A stretch of 35,787 nt of DNA from an uncultured Lachnospiraceae bacterium (GCA_946538445.1 CAMNGO010000003.1:1-35787), one strand, 5' to 3'. Shown: positions 25,355 to 33,670, counted from the first letter of the stretch. Made by a program: numbers and translations. Notes: generated from the sequence alone by a model not told the origin.

Positions 25355-28300
25355 ATGCATCGTACATGGAAGAAGATCCTTGCATTAACGATAGCAGCGG
25401 TTCTTCTGTTAGGCAGCAGCAGTCTGTCCTGGACTACAGAATCCGCTTACGCTTCCCAGGTGCAGGATCAACAGGATGAACTTACCTCAGATAAAACGGT
25501 CAAAAGGACTGACGGACATGCCACGGAGAAAGAATCGGACAATGAAGATAATGAAGATAGCTCAGAAGGAAATACCAAAGAATCTTTGTCAGAAAGTGAC
25601 AAATCGGAAGAAAGCACATCAGATGAAAAAACTACTGAAGAAGGGTCTTCCGAAGAAGAGCAAGGGCAAGGGGACTCTTCTGAAGAGAAACAGCCTGAAG
25701 AACTGTCTTCCGAAGACAAATCTACCGAGGAGAAATCATCGGAAGGTACCTCAGCTGAAGAGTCTTCCACCCAGCCGTCACCGGAAGAAGCAAGCTCGGA
25801 AGAAACGATTCTTAAAGACAAAGAGAATTATACCCTCCTGTCCTCATCCGGACCGCACAACGTGGATATGCCCAATGTCACCAGCCATTATTTCCGGCTT
25901 CAGAGAGACAGTAAAAAGGTCAGCTCCGCTTCCGGCACATACCTTAAAGTAGTGGGTAATGTCAATGAAGCCTCCAGGTATATTTCCACTGAGATGGCAG
26001 ATGGGGCACTCTACAGTTTTACACCTCGAAAAACTTCCTCCACCACGGTATCTGTCGGAGGTGGAAGCGGGGGAAGCATCTCTTTAACCGCAGTAGCGGG
26101 AACAAACAGGCAACGCTTTGGAGATGTCTATGACGCTGTAAAAGCAGGCCGCATCAGCAGCAAGGTGTTCAACCTGTCAAAATGTTCCGACAATCCTTAT
26201 GCCCTGTATACCAATGTAGGCACCTGGTATGATACTTCCACAAGAAAAACCTATTCCGTGGACATGAAGATGGAGGTGACCGGGTATCTGTTTCCCTCCG
26301 AGAAGATTCGGAAACAGCTGTATAATAATTATACGGCACCTTATGTGGGATTCAACAGCAACATGATTGGAATCACTGTCATGGGGACGGATTATGTGCA
26401 GACTGCTTTAACCTTCTATTATCATGGAACAAGCACTGAGATATCCAATCTGCATGGTGTGATTCAATTCTGTGATGTGGATGCACAGCAGGGTGTGGAT
26501 TTTGGAAGCGGTTTTCAGAAGATTATTATGTTCAATACCTCCGGATCTCATTTGCAGTATAATCCTTCAGGTATCATGGGAAGCAGCCACGGATATGTCT
26601 CCAGCCGGACGGTGGAAAACGTGAAATCAGGGAATGCCAATACTACAGTCCTCGGAGTATTTACCGGATCAAAAGTATCCTGCCGCTGGACGATAGCAAA
26701 ATGTGACCACAAAGACACAGGTGGGTCTGCTTCCTACGGAGTGTCTTCCGGATTTGGAATTCCTGCCGACAGCACTCTGGCAAATGCCATCTCTTATTAC
26801 AAAAGTAACAGTACCGGTTTTTTGGGTATCTATACAGACTTAGGTCTGATTACTCTCCCTCCCAGGATTGACAAGAATGAATATAGTGGGAAGGTGGACT
26901 CTTCCAAGTCTGCCATCAATCAGAAAGAGATGAGCCTTGCTGACCGGGAGGAGGAGATGACTTTTGTGCTGGCCTCAGCCGCGGCATCCCCCTCTGACAT
27001 TACGAAAGCCAAATATATCACCTACAACATAACAGATACATTGGAAGCTGCATTTTCCCTGAAAGAGGATGGAGTGAAAGTATATACCGAAAAATCAGTC
27101 GAGAATTCGTCGAACACCTACAGTGATGTGACCGGACAGTTCACCGTTACGGTCAGCAATCAGGCGGACCACCGTACCAAGATTGTGGTAGCGGCAAAGG
27201 CAGACTCCCTTAATATGGCATCATTCTACGGAAGAACCTATTACGTTCACATCCCGGTAAGGATTCGGACCGAGGAAGAACTGGAAGCTTTTGGTCTGTC
27301 CCTTTCGAACTGGTATCAGAAGGATGAGTCCCTCGGGAAAGCGATCGGAAGCAAGCAAAGCTATCGAGGCCTTATCGCCGTCGGAAACAATTCTCAACTC
27401 TATGTAGTATCCAATCAAGGCACTTCGAATACTTTGACCAGTCCCACTAACGGAGTGCGCATTCCCATGCGTGTCTTAATCCGTAAGTATGGGGATGACA
27501 AAGAAACACCGGTAAAAGGAGTGACCTTCGCCTTATATGGCGGGGAACCGGGAAAGGATAATGACGGGAAAAAACCTTTGATGACCGCAGTGACAGATGA
27601 AGAAGGTTATGCATGTTTTGAACCGCAGACAGGATCATTTTTTAATGCCTCCTATGGGGACGGACCCTATTATATCGCGGAGCTTTCTGTTCCGGACCAA
27701 TATAAAGATATATGGAGTCCTTCGGTTGATGCTGATTGGAAATATGTGATTGAGAAGCTTCCTGATCTTTCCCTTTTGGAGAAAAGAGAAGATATGATCA
27801 CGAAAATCATTACCAAGGATGAAGGCTATCTGGATCATACTCTAAGGAATCATGAGAAAGAAAATAAAGAGAATTCCGTGAGAGCTTATAAGAAGAGCAG
27901 TGATACCGGAGAATACCTGGGAGGAGCACAGTTCGTGCTTTCCGAGTGGTCCGAGAAAAAGGGAGAATATGTCGAGTTAATGCCTCTGACTGAAGGCAAG
28001 GATGAGAATGGAGATATCTATTACAGTAATGGAGCTCCTTTCCGTAACACCATGGACAATCTCGGCAGATATAAGGTGCTGGAAACCAAGGCACCTGCAG
28101 GATGTCTCCTGGCTCATGATGCCTGGGAGTTCACCATGGGAGAGGAAACGGAAAAGATTGTCCACACCTTCGATAATGCATTGCAAAAGGTGGCTTTGGA
28201 GATCCTGAAAAAGGGAGAAGACGGTAAGCTGCTTCCTAAGGTAGTCTTCCAGGTAAAAGCCGCAGAGGACATATATGCTCCATGGGCATCAGAAGAATCC

Positions 28301-30277
28301 GGGGACAAAAGCAGCTCCCTCCTTGTATCCAAAGGTACGGTGGTTGATACCATTACAACTGATGAGGAAGGGATTGCAAAAAGTACAGAGGGTCACGAAC
28401 TGTATGTGGGAGAGTATCTGGTCGAGGAGATCCAAGGAGCAGAGGACTACGTAATGAGCACTGAGCCTCATAGAATCAGTCTGGAGTACTCGTCTGAGAT
28501 CAAGGAACCGGTAATCCTGCATCAGATTAGTCTGAGCAACCCCAGGATGCAGCCTGCTATGGCTGTGGCAAAGCTTGCTGACCACACAGTAAATCCGGTG
28601 GGAGAGGATGTGAAGTTCAATCGAACCAGCGGACGTTACGAAGAAGAAAAGGTGGATGGCATCTATAACAGTGAGGAAACCGTTGATTTTACAATTACTG
28701 TGACCAATACCGGAAATGTAGACTTGCTTGATCTTAGACTGGAAGATTCCATGGATGAACTTAGTGAAGAACAGGGATACAGTCTGAAAGAATTTGTGCA
28801 GGAGGAGGCCTCCTGTTTCCAGATACCTAAAGAGGGCTATTATGTATCTGAGAAAGGGAACAAAGTAACCGTTTCCTATGAGAATGATAATCCCATGAAT
28901 CTCATATTGGACCGGCTTCCGGTACAGGATTCCGTAAAAGTCCATTTCCTCACAAAAGTCAAAAAAGGAGCAGCAAATGTATATCATCTGAAGAATGATG
29001 TGAAACTGACCGCCAGATACCAGGCAGTACAGGGAAACGATGTGGAACTGAAATTAAAGGATGTTCCCACGGAAGATTTATTGGACGAAGATGGAAATCC
29101 TCTGACAGAAGACTGGGATCACATCAATATCCCGGGTGAACCGGCCGCTAAGGTTGCAAAACTTGCAAATAAAACCACAGGAGCTGTTCTGAAAGACGGT
29201 CGCTATGAAGGGAGGAAAAAGGAAGGCCTGTATGAATATGGGGAAAATGTAGATTTCACACTTACCGTAACCAATTCCGGCACAGCAGAACTATACCAGA
29301 TTCTGGTGAAGGACACACCGGAATCCGAATTGTACGAATCTCTGGAAAGCGGATCCATTCAGCTGGCAGAAGGAACATTCATTACAGAACAAGGCCATGA
29401 AGTGCATGCAGTGACCAAAGAACAGGAAGATAAGAGAAGTTACGGACTCTTGTTGGACACCTTATCTGCCGGTGACAGCGTAGAACTCCATCTCATCGGG
29501 AAGGTAAAATCCGGTGCCAAGGCAGCGACATCTCTCAGAAACCATGTTGTGATATCCGCGGAATATCAGGCAAGAATAGACAGTTTTATCTCTGTTCCCC
29601 ACACCCCGGAGATGGAAGACGAGGATACCATCGGCATCGCTACTCCGAATCTGGTCATCGCCAAACTTGCTGATAAGACCAAGGGAGTTAAATTAAAGAA
29701 GGGAAGATATACAGGAACCAAGAAACCCGGTACCTATCAGGCAGGAGACAGTGTGATCTTCAGCTTAAATATCACTAATAATGGAAAGGGAACGGCCAAG
29801 GAGCTTGTAATTACAGAGCACCCATCCGGAAAACTGACCAAATACGTAAGCCCTGTAGGATATCAGGTAAATGAGGGTGATACTCTCACCACAGCCAAGG
29901 GGAATACCGTCGAAGTGAAAAGTGTCTCCGCAGATAAGGTTACTCTAGATCAGCTTCTCCCCGGAGACTCTGTGGAGATATGCTATGAATGTAAAGTAAG
30001 ACAACAGATAAAAACTGTGCGGAACCTGAAAAACCAGGCCAGGGTAACGGGAAAGAATCCGGACGGCAGTAAGATTCCTGACACACCGGAGATGAAGGAT
30101 GAAGACAACATACATCTGAAAAAGATTTCCCCTCCATCCTCCAAATCACCAGCTTATCCCTCCTCCTATCCTAAGACCGGAGACAGTAGTAACACGGCAG
30201 TAAATCTGGCTATAGCAGGTTTGGCACTGCTGGGCATCTTGTATTCTGTCCGCAGACGGAGGAAACATAGCTCTTAA
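25355..30277 (+). CDS. Large wall-anchored surface protein (Cna-B / DUF11-type repeats)
   Basis: The 1640-residue protein starts with a Sec signal (MHRTWKK, hydrophobic core LALTIAAVLLLG, cleavage near AYA-SQ). ATG 25355 has GAGAGG 8 bases upstream; an ATG at 25334 has its purine stretch too close. A Ser/Glu/Lys-rich stalk covers about residues 40-165. An unrecognised ligand-type region comes next, then an isopeptide-fimbrial-like segment (about 550-640), three Cna-B/SpaA-like domains (starts near 700, 840, 945; for example APAGCLLAHDAWEF) and three DUF11-like repeats (starts near 1070, 1265, 1435; each with a V-x-F-x-I/L-x-V/I-TN core). The C-terminus has a sorting signal YPKTGD, a hydrophobic helix and RRRRK. 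It is covalently attached to peptidoglycan by a sortase not encoded here. Probable adhesin or pilin-like protein; ligand unknown. Confidence 0.85.
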   Translation: MHRTWKKILALTIAAVLLLGSSSLSWTTESAYASQVQDQQDELTSDKTVKRTDGHATEKESDNEDNEDSSEGNTKESLSESDKSEESTSDEKTTEEGSSEEEQGQGDSSEEKQPEELSSEDKSTEEKSSEGTSAEESSTQPSPEEASSEETILKDKENYTLLSSSGPHNVDMPNVTSHYFRLQRDSKKVSSASGTYLKVVGNVNEASRYISTEMADGALYSFTPRKTSSTTVSVGGGSGGSISLTAVAGTNRQRFGDVYDAVKAGRISSKVFNLSKCSDNPYALYTNVGTWYDTSTRKTYSVDMKMEVTGYLFPSEKIRKQLYNNYTAPYVGFNSNMIGITVMGTDYVQTALTFYYHGTSTEISNLHGVIQFCDVDAQQGVDFGSGFQKIIMFNTSGSHLQYNPSGIMGSSHGYVSSRTVENVKSGNANTTVLGVFTGSKVSCRWTIAKCDHKDTGGSASYGVSSGFGIPADSTLANAISYYKSNSTGFLGIYTDLGLITLPPRIDKNEYSGKVDSSKSAINQKEMSLADREEEMTFVLASAAASPSDITKAKYITYNITDTLEAAFSLKEDGVKVYTEKSVENSSNTYSDVTGQFTVTVSNQADHRTKIVVAAKADSLNMASFYGRTYYVHIPVRIRTEEELEAFGLSLSNWYQKDESLGKAIGSKQSYRGLIAVGNNSQLYVVSNQGTSNTLTSPTNGVRIPMRVLIRKYGDDKETPVKGVTFALYGGEPGKDNDGKKPLMTAVTDEEGYACFEPQTGSFFNASYGDGPYYIAELSVPDQYKDIWSPSVDADWKYVIEKLPDLSLLEKREDMITKIITKDEGYLDHTLRNHEKENKENSVRAYKKSSDTGEYLGGAQFVLSEWSEKKGEYVELMPLTEGKDENGDIYYSNGAPFRNTMDNLGRYKVLETKAPAGCLLAHDAWEFTMGEETEKIVHTFDNALQKVALEILKKGEDGKLLPKVVFQVKAAEDIYAPWASEESGDKSSSLLVSKGTVVDTITTDEEGIAKSTEGHELYVGEYLVEEIQGAEDYVMSTEPHRISLEYSSEIKEPVILHQISLSNPRMQPAMAVAKLADHTVNPVGEDVKFNRTSGRYEEEKVDGIYNSEETVDFTITVTNTGNVDLLDLRLEDSMDELSEEQGYSLKEFVQEEASCFQIPKEGYYVSEKGNKVTVSYENDNPMNLILDRLPVQDSVKVHFLTKVKKGAANVYHLKNDVKLTARYQAVQGNDVELKLKDVPTEDLLDEDGNPLTEDWDHINIPGEPAAKVAKLANKTTGAVLKDGRYEGRKKEGLYEYGENVDFTLTVTNSGTAELYQILVKDTPESELYESLESGSIQLAEGTFITEQGHEVHAVTKEQEDKRSYGLLLDTLSAGDSVELHLIGKVKSGAKAATSLRNHVVISAEYQARIDSFISVPHTPEMEDEDTIGIATPNLVIAKLADKTKGVKLKKGRYTGTKKPGTYQAGDSVIFSLNITNNGKGTAKELVITEHPSGKLTKYVSPVGYQVNEGDTLTTAKGNTVEVKSVSADKVTLDQLLPGDSVEICYECKVRQQIKTVRNLKNQARVTGKNPDGSKIPDTPEMKDEDNIHLKKISPPSSKSPAYPSSYPKTGDSSNTAVNLAIAGLALLGILYSVRRRRKHSS

Positions 30278-30315
30278 TTTAATCTTGAGTTTCAGAAAAA
30301 ATCTGATAAACACAA

Positions 30316-30346
30316 AAATGCCGGTTCGTAAGAACCGGCATTTCTT
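30316..30346 (+). terminator. Terminator of the surface-protein gene
   Basis: Perfect 12-bp stem AAATGCCGGTTC / GAACCGGCATTT with a GTAA loop, then CTT. With A-rich sequence on the other side it could also act on the minus strand. Confidence 0.85.
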
Positions 30347-30510
30347 AAAAGAGAGAAAAGTATGAAAAATTTTTTATCAAAAACTTTTTTGTTTTGATGG
30401 CTTCATTATACATGATAAATCTTTTTTATGTTTTAATGAAAAATAAAGAAATACCGGATAAAATTCTGAAGAAGTTCTTACATTCTTTTCCAACTTTCCA
30501 CAAATTCAGC

Positions 30511-30539
30511 TTGACTTTATACTTTCCCAGTGATATTAT
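30511..30539 (+). promoter_or_regulatory. Promoter of tRNA-Pro
   Basis: TTGACT at 30511-30516, 17-base spacer, TGATATTAT with -10 TATTAT at 30534-30539. The predicted start is only a few bases before the mature tRNA, normal for a single tRNA gene. Confidence 0.8.
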
Positions 30540-30549
30540 TGTTTGGTAT

Positions 30550-30623
30550 CGAGGCGTGGCTCAGTTTGGTAGAGCGCTGCGTTCGGGACGCAGAGGCCGT
30601 GGGTTCGAGTCCCGTCGCCTCGA
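30550..30623 (+). tRNA. tRNA-Pro (anticodon CGG)
   Basis: A full 74-base cloverleaf: acceptor CGAGGCG / CGCCTCG with discriminator A, D-arm with AGTTTGGTAG, anticodon stem CTGCG / CGCAG around loop TTCGGGA (anticodon CGG, G37 as usual in tRNA-Pro), and T-arm with GTTCGAGTC. CCA is not encoded (TTA follows), so RNase Z and a CCA-adding enzyme are needed. The 3' half is a likely integration target for the integrase gene that points at it. Confidence 0.97.
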
Positions 30624-30631
30624 TTAGGGTT

Positions 30632-30678
30632 AATCCTGGGAGTGGCTTAAACAGTCACTCCTGGGATTTTGTTTTTTT
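30632..30678 (+). terminator. Terminator of tRNA-Pro
   Basis: 13-bp stem AATCCTGGGAGTG / CACTCCTGGGATT including two G-U pairs, 11-nt loop, followed by TTGTTTTTTT. Confidence 0.9.
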
Positions 30679-30687
30679 CCCGGGCGG

Positions 30688-30727
30688 CTTGAGTCAAGTC
30701 AAAATTGACTTGACGACTTGACTCAAG
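30688..30727. repeat. Nested inverted repeats built on TCAAGTC / GACTTGA
   Basis: Outer arms CTTGAGTCAAGTC (30688-30700) and GACTTGACTCAAG (30715-30727) are a perfect 13-bp inverted repeat. Inside, CAAGTCAA / TTGACTTG makes a second dyad that competes with the first. The block lies between the tRNA terminator and the end of the integrase gene. It may hold integrase or excisionase binding sites, or be a terminator for the integrase transcript; no T-run favours the latter. Confidence 0.6.
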
Positions 30728-30736
30728 TAATCAGCT

Positions 30737-31975
30737 TCACAAAGCACGATCGAGCTTAAAGTCCAAAAGATTATCTACTCTTCTCTGCTTTTCAGCCGAT
30801 GACTTTCTGTCAAAGTGGTAATAATTTTCAGATGTATTGATGTCAGTATGCCCCATAAGTGAGATTACCAGGTTTTTGTCAAAACCTGCATCGAGAATAA
30901 TGCTGCAGAAAGTCTTCCGGATCTTGTGTGTGGATTTCTTTTGCAGACCACAACTGTCACATATCCGATAAAGTCTTTTTCTTAATGTTTCCGCAGTCAT
31001 ACGCTCTCCGGAGGAATTGGTTGCCAGATATTCCGTAAATGGCCTTAATTTCTTCAACGTCGTAATGATCCAGGCATAATCGGCAGGGATAAAGGCTTTT
31101 CGGAATCCGGCTTCCGTCTTTGGGGAATCCTTCACATCGTAATGATATTTCCCGTTTTCATCCCGCCACTTCGTCTGCGTTCTCTTTACTTCGAAACAAG
31201 TATCAGACAAAAAATCACTGTATTTCAGTGTGGACATCTCTCCGACTCTTAATCCGGTCAGGATCATCAGAAGAAGACAAAGGTTATGGACATCCTGATG
31301 GTCAAGCAGGTACTGAATAAGTACCGGTAGTTCACGGTCTGTGAATACCTGTGACACTGGACTTTTATGAACTTTTCTTGGATGAACTTCCAACTCAGAA
31401 AATACATCGGCATAACTGTAATCAATCAGCCTATCCCGACGTGCCCTTTTCAGGATATTCTTTGTCAAAGTTTTCATACTTGAAAAGGCTCTGCTGGTCA
31501 ACCTAAGATTCCCAACAGATTCTTCTAAAAAATCAACCATACCTTCCATAGAAATATCAGATATTCTTTTCGTGTTCCACTCCTGATTTGTATAGAACCG
31601 TTTGAAATCAGAATCATATCTGTTGACTGTGGCTTTTGATACGTTACCGTAGTCAATTAATTTTTCTCTGAATCTGTAATATACCTCTTCGAAAGTAAGA
31701 TCACCATCTTCTTCTCTGATATTCTCAATTAGAAAATCCTCCAGTGCCTTTCTTGTTTTCCTGGCGATTTGCCTCTTCCCTTTTGGTTTTGTCGGATCTT
31801 TAATATTTGTTACATAGTAACCTCGCTTATTCTGCCATATGGCATAAGGATGTTTTTTCAAGATCTGAGCTCTTTTATTCTGTATCATGTCTTGCTTTAC
31901 AGCAGCTGCAATCTCATGACTTATTATACCACTTTCCGCCCAGGTTTTAATTAAAGAATTGAGGTCCTCCTTCAT
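30737..31975 (-). CDS. int: Tyrosine recombinase/integrase (Tn916-Int-like)
   Basis: On the minus strand; start ATG at 31975 is preferred because AAAGGA precedes it, while the longer frame to 32041 would need a TTG without a ribosome site. The 412-residue product has an N-terminal arm-binding-like domain (AIWQNKRGYYVTNIKDPTKP), a core-binding SAM-like domain (about residues 95-185) and a catalytic domain with R243 (LTGLRVGEM), H350 and R353 (HKIRKTF), H376 (LMGHTD) and Y385 (NYYHF). All catalytic residues are present, so it should be active. Its 3' end faces the tRNA-Pro gene 114 bases away, the usual position next to attL. Base composition is more A/T-rich than the core genes. Confidence 0.93.
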   Translation of the reverse strand: MKEDLNSLIKTWAESGIISHEIAAAVKQDMIQNKRAQILKKHPYAIWQNKRGYYVTNIKDPTKPKGKRQIARKTRKALEDFLIENIREEDGDLTFEEVYYRFREKLIDYGNVSKATVNRYDSDFKRFYTNQEWNTKRISDISMEGMVDFLEESVGNLRLTSRAFSSMKTLTKNILKRARRDRLIDYSYADVFSELEVHPRKVHKSPVSQVFTDRELPVLIQYLLDHQDVHNLCLLLMILTGLRVGEMSTLKYSDFLSDTCFEVKRTQTKWRDENGKYHYDVKDSPKTEAGFRKAFIPADYAWIITTLKKLRPFTEYLATNSSGERMTAETLRKRLYRICDSCGLQKKSTHKIRKTFCSIILDAGFDKNLVISLMGHTDINTSENYYHFDRKSSAEKQRRVDNLLDFKLDRAL

Positions 31976-32169
31976 GTGTTCGAAATCCTTTCTATAGATT
32001 TCTAAACAATATGGAAAGATTATCGAATCATACTTTTTCAAGAGAGAATATAGTATTACCAGAGAATGGAAACCAGAAAAATGAAAAACGAAAATGTCAT
32101 CATATTATGCTTGTAAGTGATCAGTATTATAAGGAGATGACATCGTAGAAGAATGTATTATCAGAAATT
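31976..32169. other. Gap upstream of the integrase, with a small inverted repeat
   Basis: No gene is supported here. ATGTCATC (32094-32101) and GATGACAT (32136-32143) form a perfect 8-bp inverted repeat around the -10-like TATTAT at 32125-32130. It is a possible operator for the integrase or for the RNA that follows. No convincing -35 was found. Confidence 0.4.
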
Positions 32170-32440
32170 GTTGGCATACCTTTTTGGTAATCGTTCCCTC
32201 TCAATCAATAGAATTGAGGCACGATGGCTTACGTGGTTAAGTATGAGTAACCCGTTGGATTAGATAATCGCAGTTGTGATATACCTGCAGGAAATGACAA
32301 ATATCACACCGTTCTTTTCCCAAACGGTAGTGGATTATGGGATAAGAATTGCTGTGTAAGCACAGCTAAGGGCTCCGACTGGAAGACAGGGAGTATATTT
32401 TGCCGGAAAACCGGCTAACGAACTGAAGCAACTGTTTTTT
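32170..32440 (+). ncRNA. Candidate structured RNA between two recombinase genes
   Basis: No protein frame fits here, but hairpins follow each other closely: TACC/GGTA (32177-32189); ATCGT/ACGAT enclosing CTCAAT/ATTGAG (32190-32225); ACG-GGTTA/TAACC-CGT (32231-32255); TGTGATAT/ATATCACA (32275-32308); CCGTT/AACGG (32309-32327); GCTGTG/CACAGC (32351-32366); CTCC/GGAG (32373-32393); GCCGG/CCGGC (32402-32415). The loop CTTTTCCCA (32314-32322) can pair with TGGGATAAG (32338-32346) at 8 of 9 positions, a pseudoknot. T6 at 32435-32440 could mark an end. The strand is guessed from the T-run and the downstream gene. I cannot match it to a known family. Either a structured RNA or a DNA site with many dyads would fit. 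Confidence 0.5.
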
Positions 32441-32465
32441 AAAATTTGTCACTATTATCTTTGTG

Positions 32466-32508
32466 TTGCCATAGAGGGGAAGGACATGGGACTTCCCCTC
32501 TATGGCAA
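32466..32508 (+). repeat. Perfect 17-bp hairpin
   Basis: Arms at 32466-32482 (TTGCCATAGAGGGGAAG) and 32492-32508 pair without mismatch around a 9-nt loop. The sequence after it is ATCACCTTTT, a poor T-tail, so it is a moderate terminator at best. It stands 49 bases before the second recombinase gene and could equally be a folded recombination or replication site. Confidence 0.75.
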
Positions 32509-32556
32509 TCACCTTTTAAATACGTTTTTTGTGACTAATCTGATGGAGGTGGTGAA

Positions 32557-33429
32557 ATGTCACGTAACCTGAGGCAACAGGCCAGAGGAATCATCTTTGC
32601 CGCATTTCGCGAAAACTTGGATAAACGTGCTATGAAAGCAGATGGAAAGGGGGAACGTAATATTTTTTCATATACATCCAGAAATCATCTGTTGGATGTG
32701 ATCAACAATTTTTGTAATACTGTGAAGGACGACATTCCCAGAAATCCTTCTGAACTGACTCGTAGGCATGTAAGGATCTTTCTTGATCAAAAGGCCCTGG
32801 AAGGCTGTAGCCAGAAGACATTGGACACCTATCGTAGTGACTTAGTCAAATTTGGAAAACTGATAGGTAAAGACCTGGATCCGGGGCGTGTCCCGGCACA
32901 AGTGACCAATGTCACACATAGAGGTGCAGGAGATATGATCTCACATGATGACTTATCAAAGATTATCGCCTATGCAAAATTATATCCGAGCAGATCAGGA
33001 GCATGCATCCAACTGGAGAAATTGCTCGGTATCCGCGTGGGAGATATGGCTTATGGTATGAAAATAAAGGATGACATCTTGGAGATTAAATGTAAAAACG
33101 GGAAGATTCTCATACGGAGGATCACGTCAGAGATAAAGGATATTCTATCATCGGAACAATTTCTGTCTATGATCCATGAGGATGGGAGAATAATCACTCC
33201 CAAAGATAACAGTATCAACACTTATCTACGCAGAGTAGAGGATAAGCTTGGAATCGAGCGACATTCTTTCCATTCCATCCGCAGAAGGATAGCTCAAGAT
33301 CAATATAATTATTATAGGGAGATGGGCTATACCCGGACAGAGGCCCTGTCGAAGGTATCAGTATGGCTCAATCATGGTGAGAAAAGGGAAAAGATGATTC
33401 TGAAGAGTTATATACGAGACGCATGGTAG
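32557..33429 (+). CDS. Small tyrosine recombinase
   Basis: The 290-residue protein has an N-terminal SAM-like core-binding domain (about residues 35-110; GCSQKTLDTYRSDLVKFGKL) and a compact catalytic domain. I assign R160 (LLGIRVGDM), K178 or K183, H239 and R242 (HSIRRR), H273 (WLNHGEKREKM) and nucleophile Y285 (LKSYIRDAW). All needed residues are present, although the distance between HxxR and the final His includes an unusual aromatic segment (QYNYYREMGYT). There is no arm-binding domain. GGAGGTGG precedes the ATG. It is not close to the 412-residue integrase and lies just behind the candidate RNA and the 17-bp hairpin, so its substrate may be a different site, such as dimer resolution of the element or cassette exchange. 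Confidence 0.75.
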   Translation: MSRNLRQQARGIIFAAFRENLDKRAMKADGKGERNIFSYTSRNHLLDVINNFCNTVKDDIPRNPSELTRRHVRIFLDQKALEGCSQKTLDTYRSDLVKFGKLIGKDLDPGRVPAQVTNVTHRGAGDMISHDDLSKIIAYAKLYPSRSGACIQLEKLLGIRVGDMAYGMKIKDDILEIKCKNGKILIRRITSEIKDILSSEQFLSMIHEDGRIITPKDNSINTYLRRVEDKLGIERHSFHSIRRRIAQDQYNYYREMGYTRTEALSKVSVWLNHGEKREKMILKSYIRDAW

Positions 33430-33431
33430 TT

Positions 33432-33458
33432 CAAAAAGGGGAACTAAGTTCCTTTTTG
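33432..33458 (+). terminator. Terminator after the small recombinase
   Basis: CAAAAA-GG-GGAAC, loop TAA, GTTCC-TTTTTG: a hairpin with a GG bulge whose 3' arm provides the T-run. Confidence 0.65.
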
Positions 33459-33616
33459 CAACAATTTTCAAGGGCAGGAACGTGCCGTGTATTATTGGTA
33501 GTAAAAAGGTAACATATAGCCTTTATATCTGCTATTTTCATAGGATAGGGGATCAAATAGTAATACTGCCAGTGTGCTAGGTAGTAACTGGAACACACAT
33601 GATATTATTTTATACG

Positions 33617-33646
33617 AAAAAAGGAAGCTCCTTTAGTGAACTTCCT
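33617..33646 (-). terminator. Terminator after the replication-like gene (minus strand)
   Basis: Read on the minus strand, AGGAAG / CTTCCT with a 13-nt loop is followed by TTTTT. It lies 25 bases after the stop of the minus-strand gene. Confidence 0.6.
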
Positions 33647-33670
33647 CTCTTGAATATTAATATATAGTTT

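Noticed and set aside
30394..30627. Short open frames running into the tRNA-Pro gene
   Set aside because: They read through the tRNA (product ending in GRGFESRRLD, a well-known tRNA translation artefact) and have no ribosome site.
31976..32041. Integrase start at 32041
   Set aside because: It would need a TTG with no ribosome site; ATG at 31975 has AAAGGA at a suitable distance.
32170..32510. Omega RNA/HEARO, group I or group II intron, tmRNA or RNase P RNA as identity of the folded region
   Set aside because: There is no TnpB, IscB or reverse transcriptase gene nearby and I could not find the conserved core sequences of these RNAs. Not excluded by a covariance-model search, which I cannot run.
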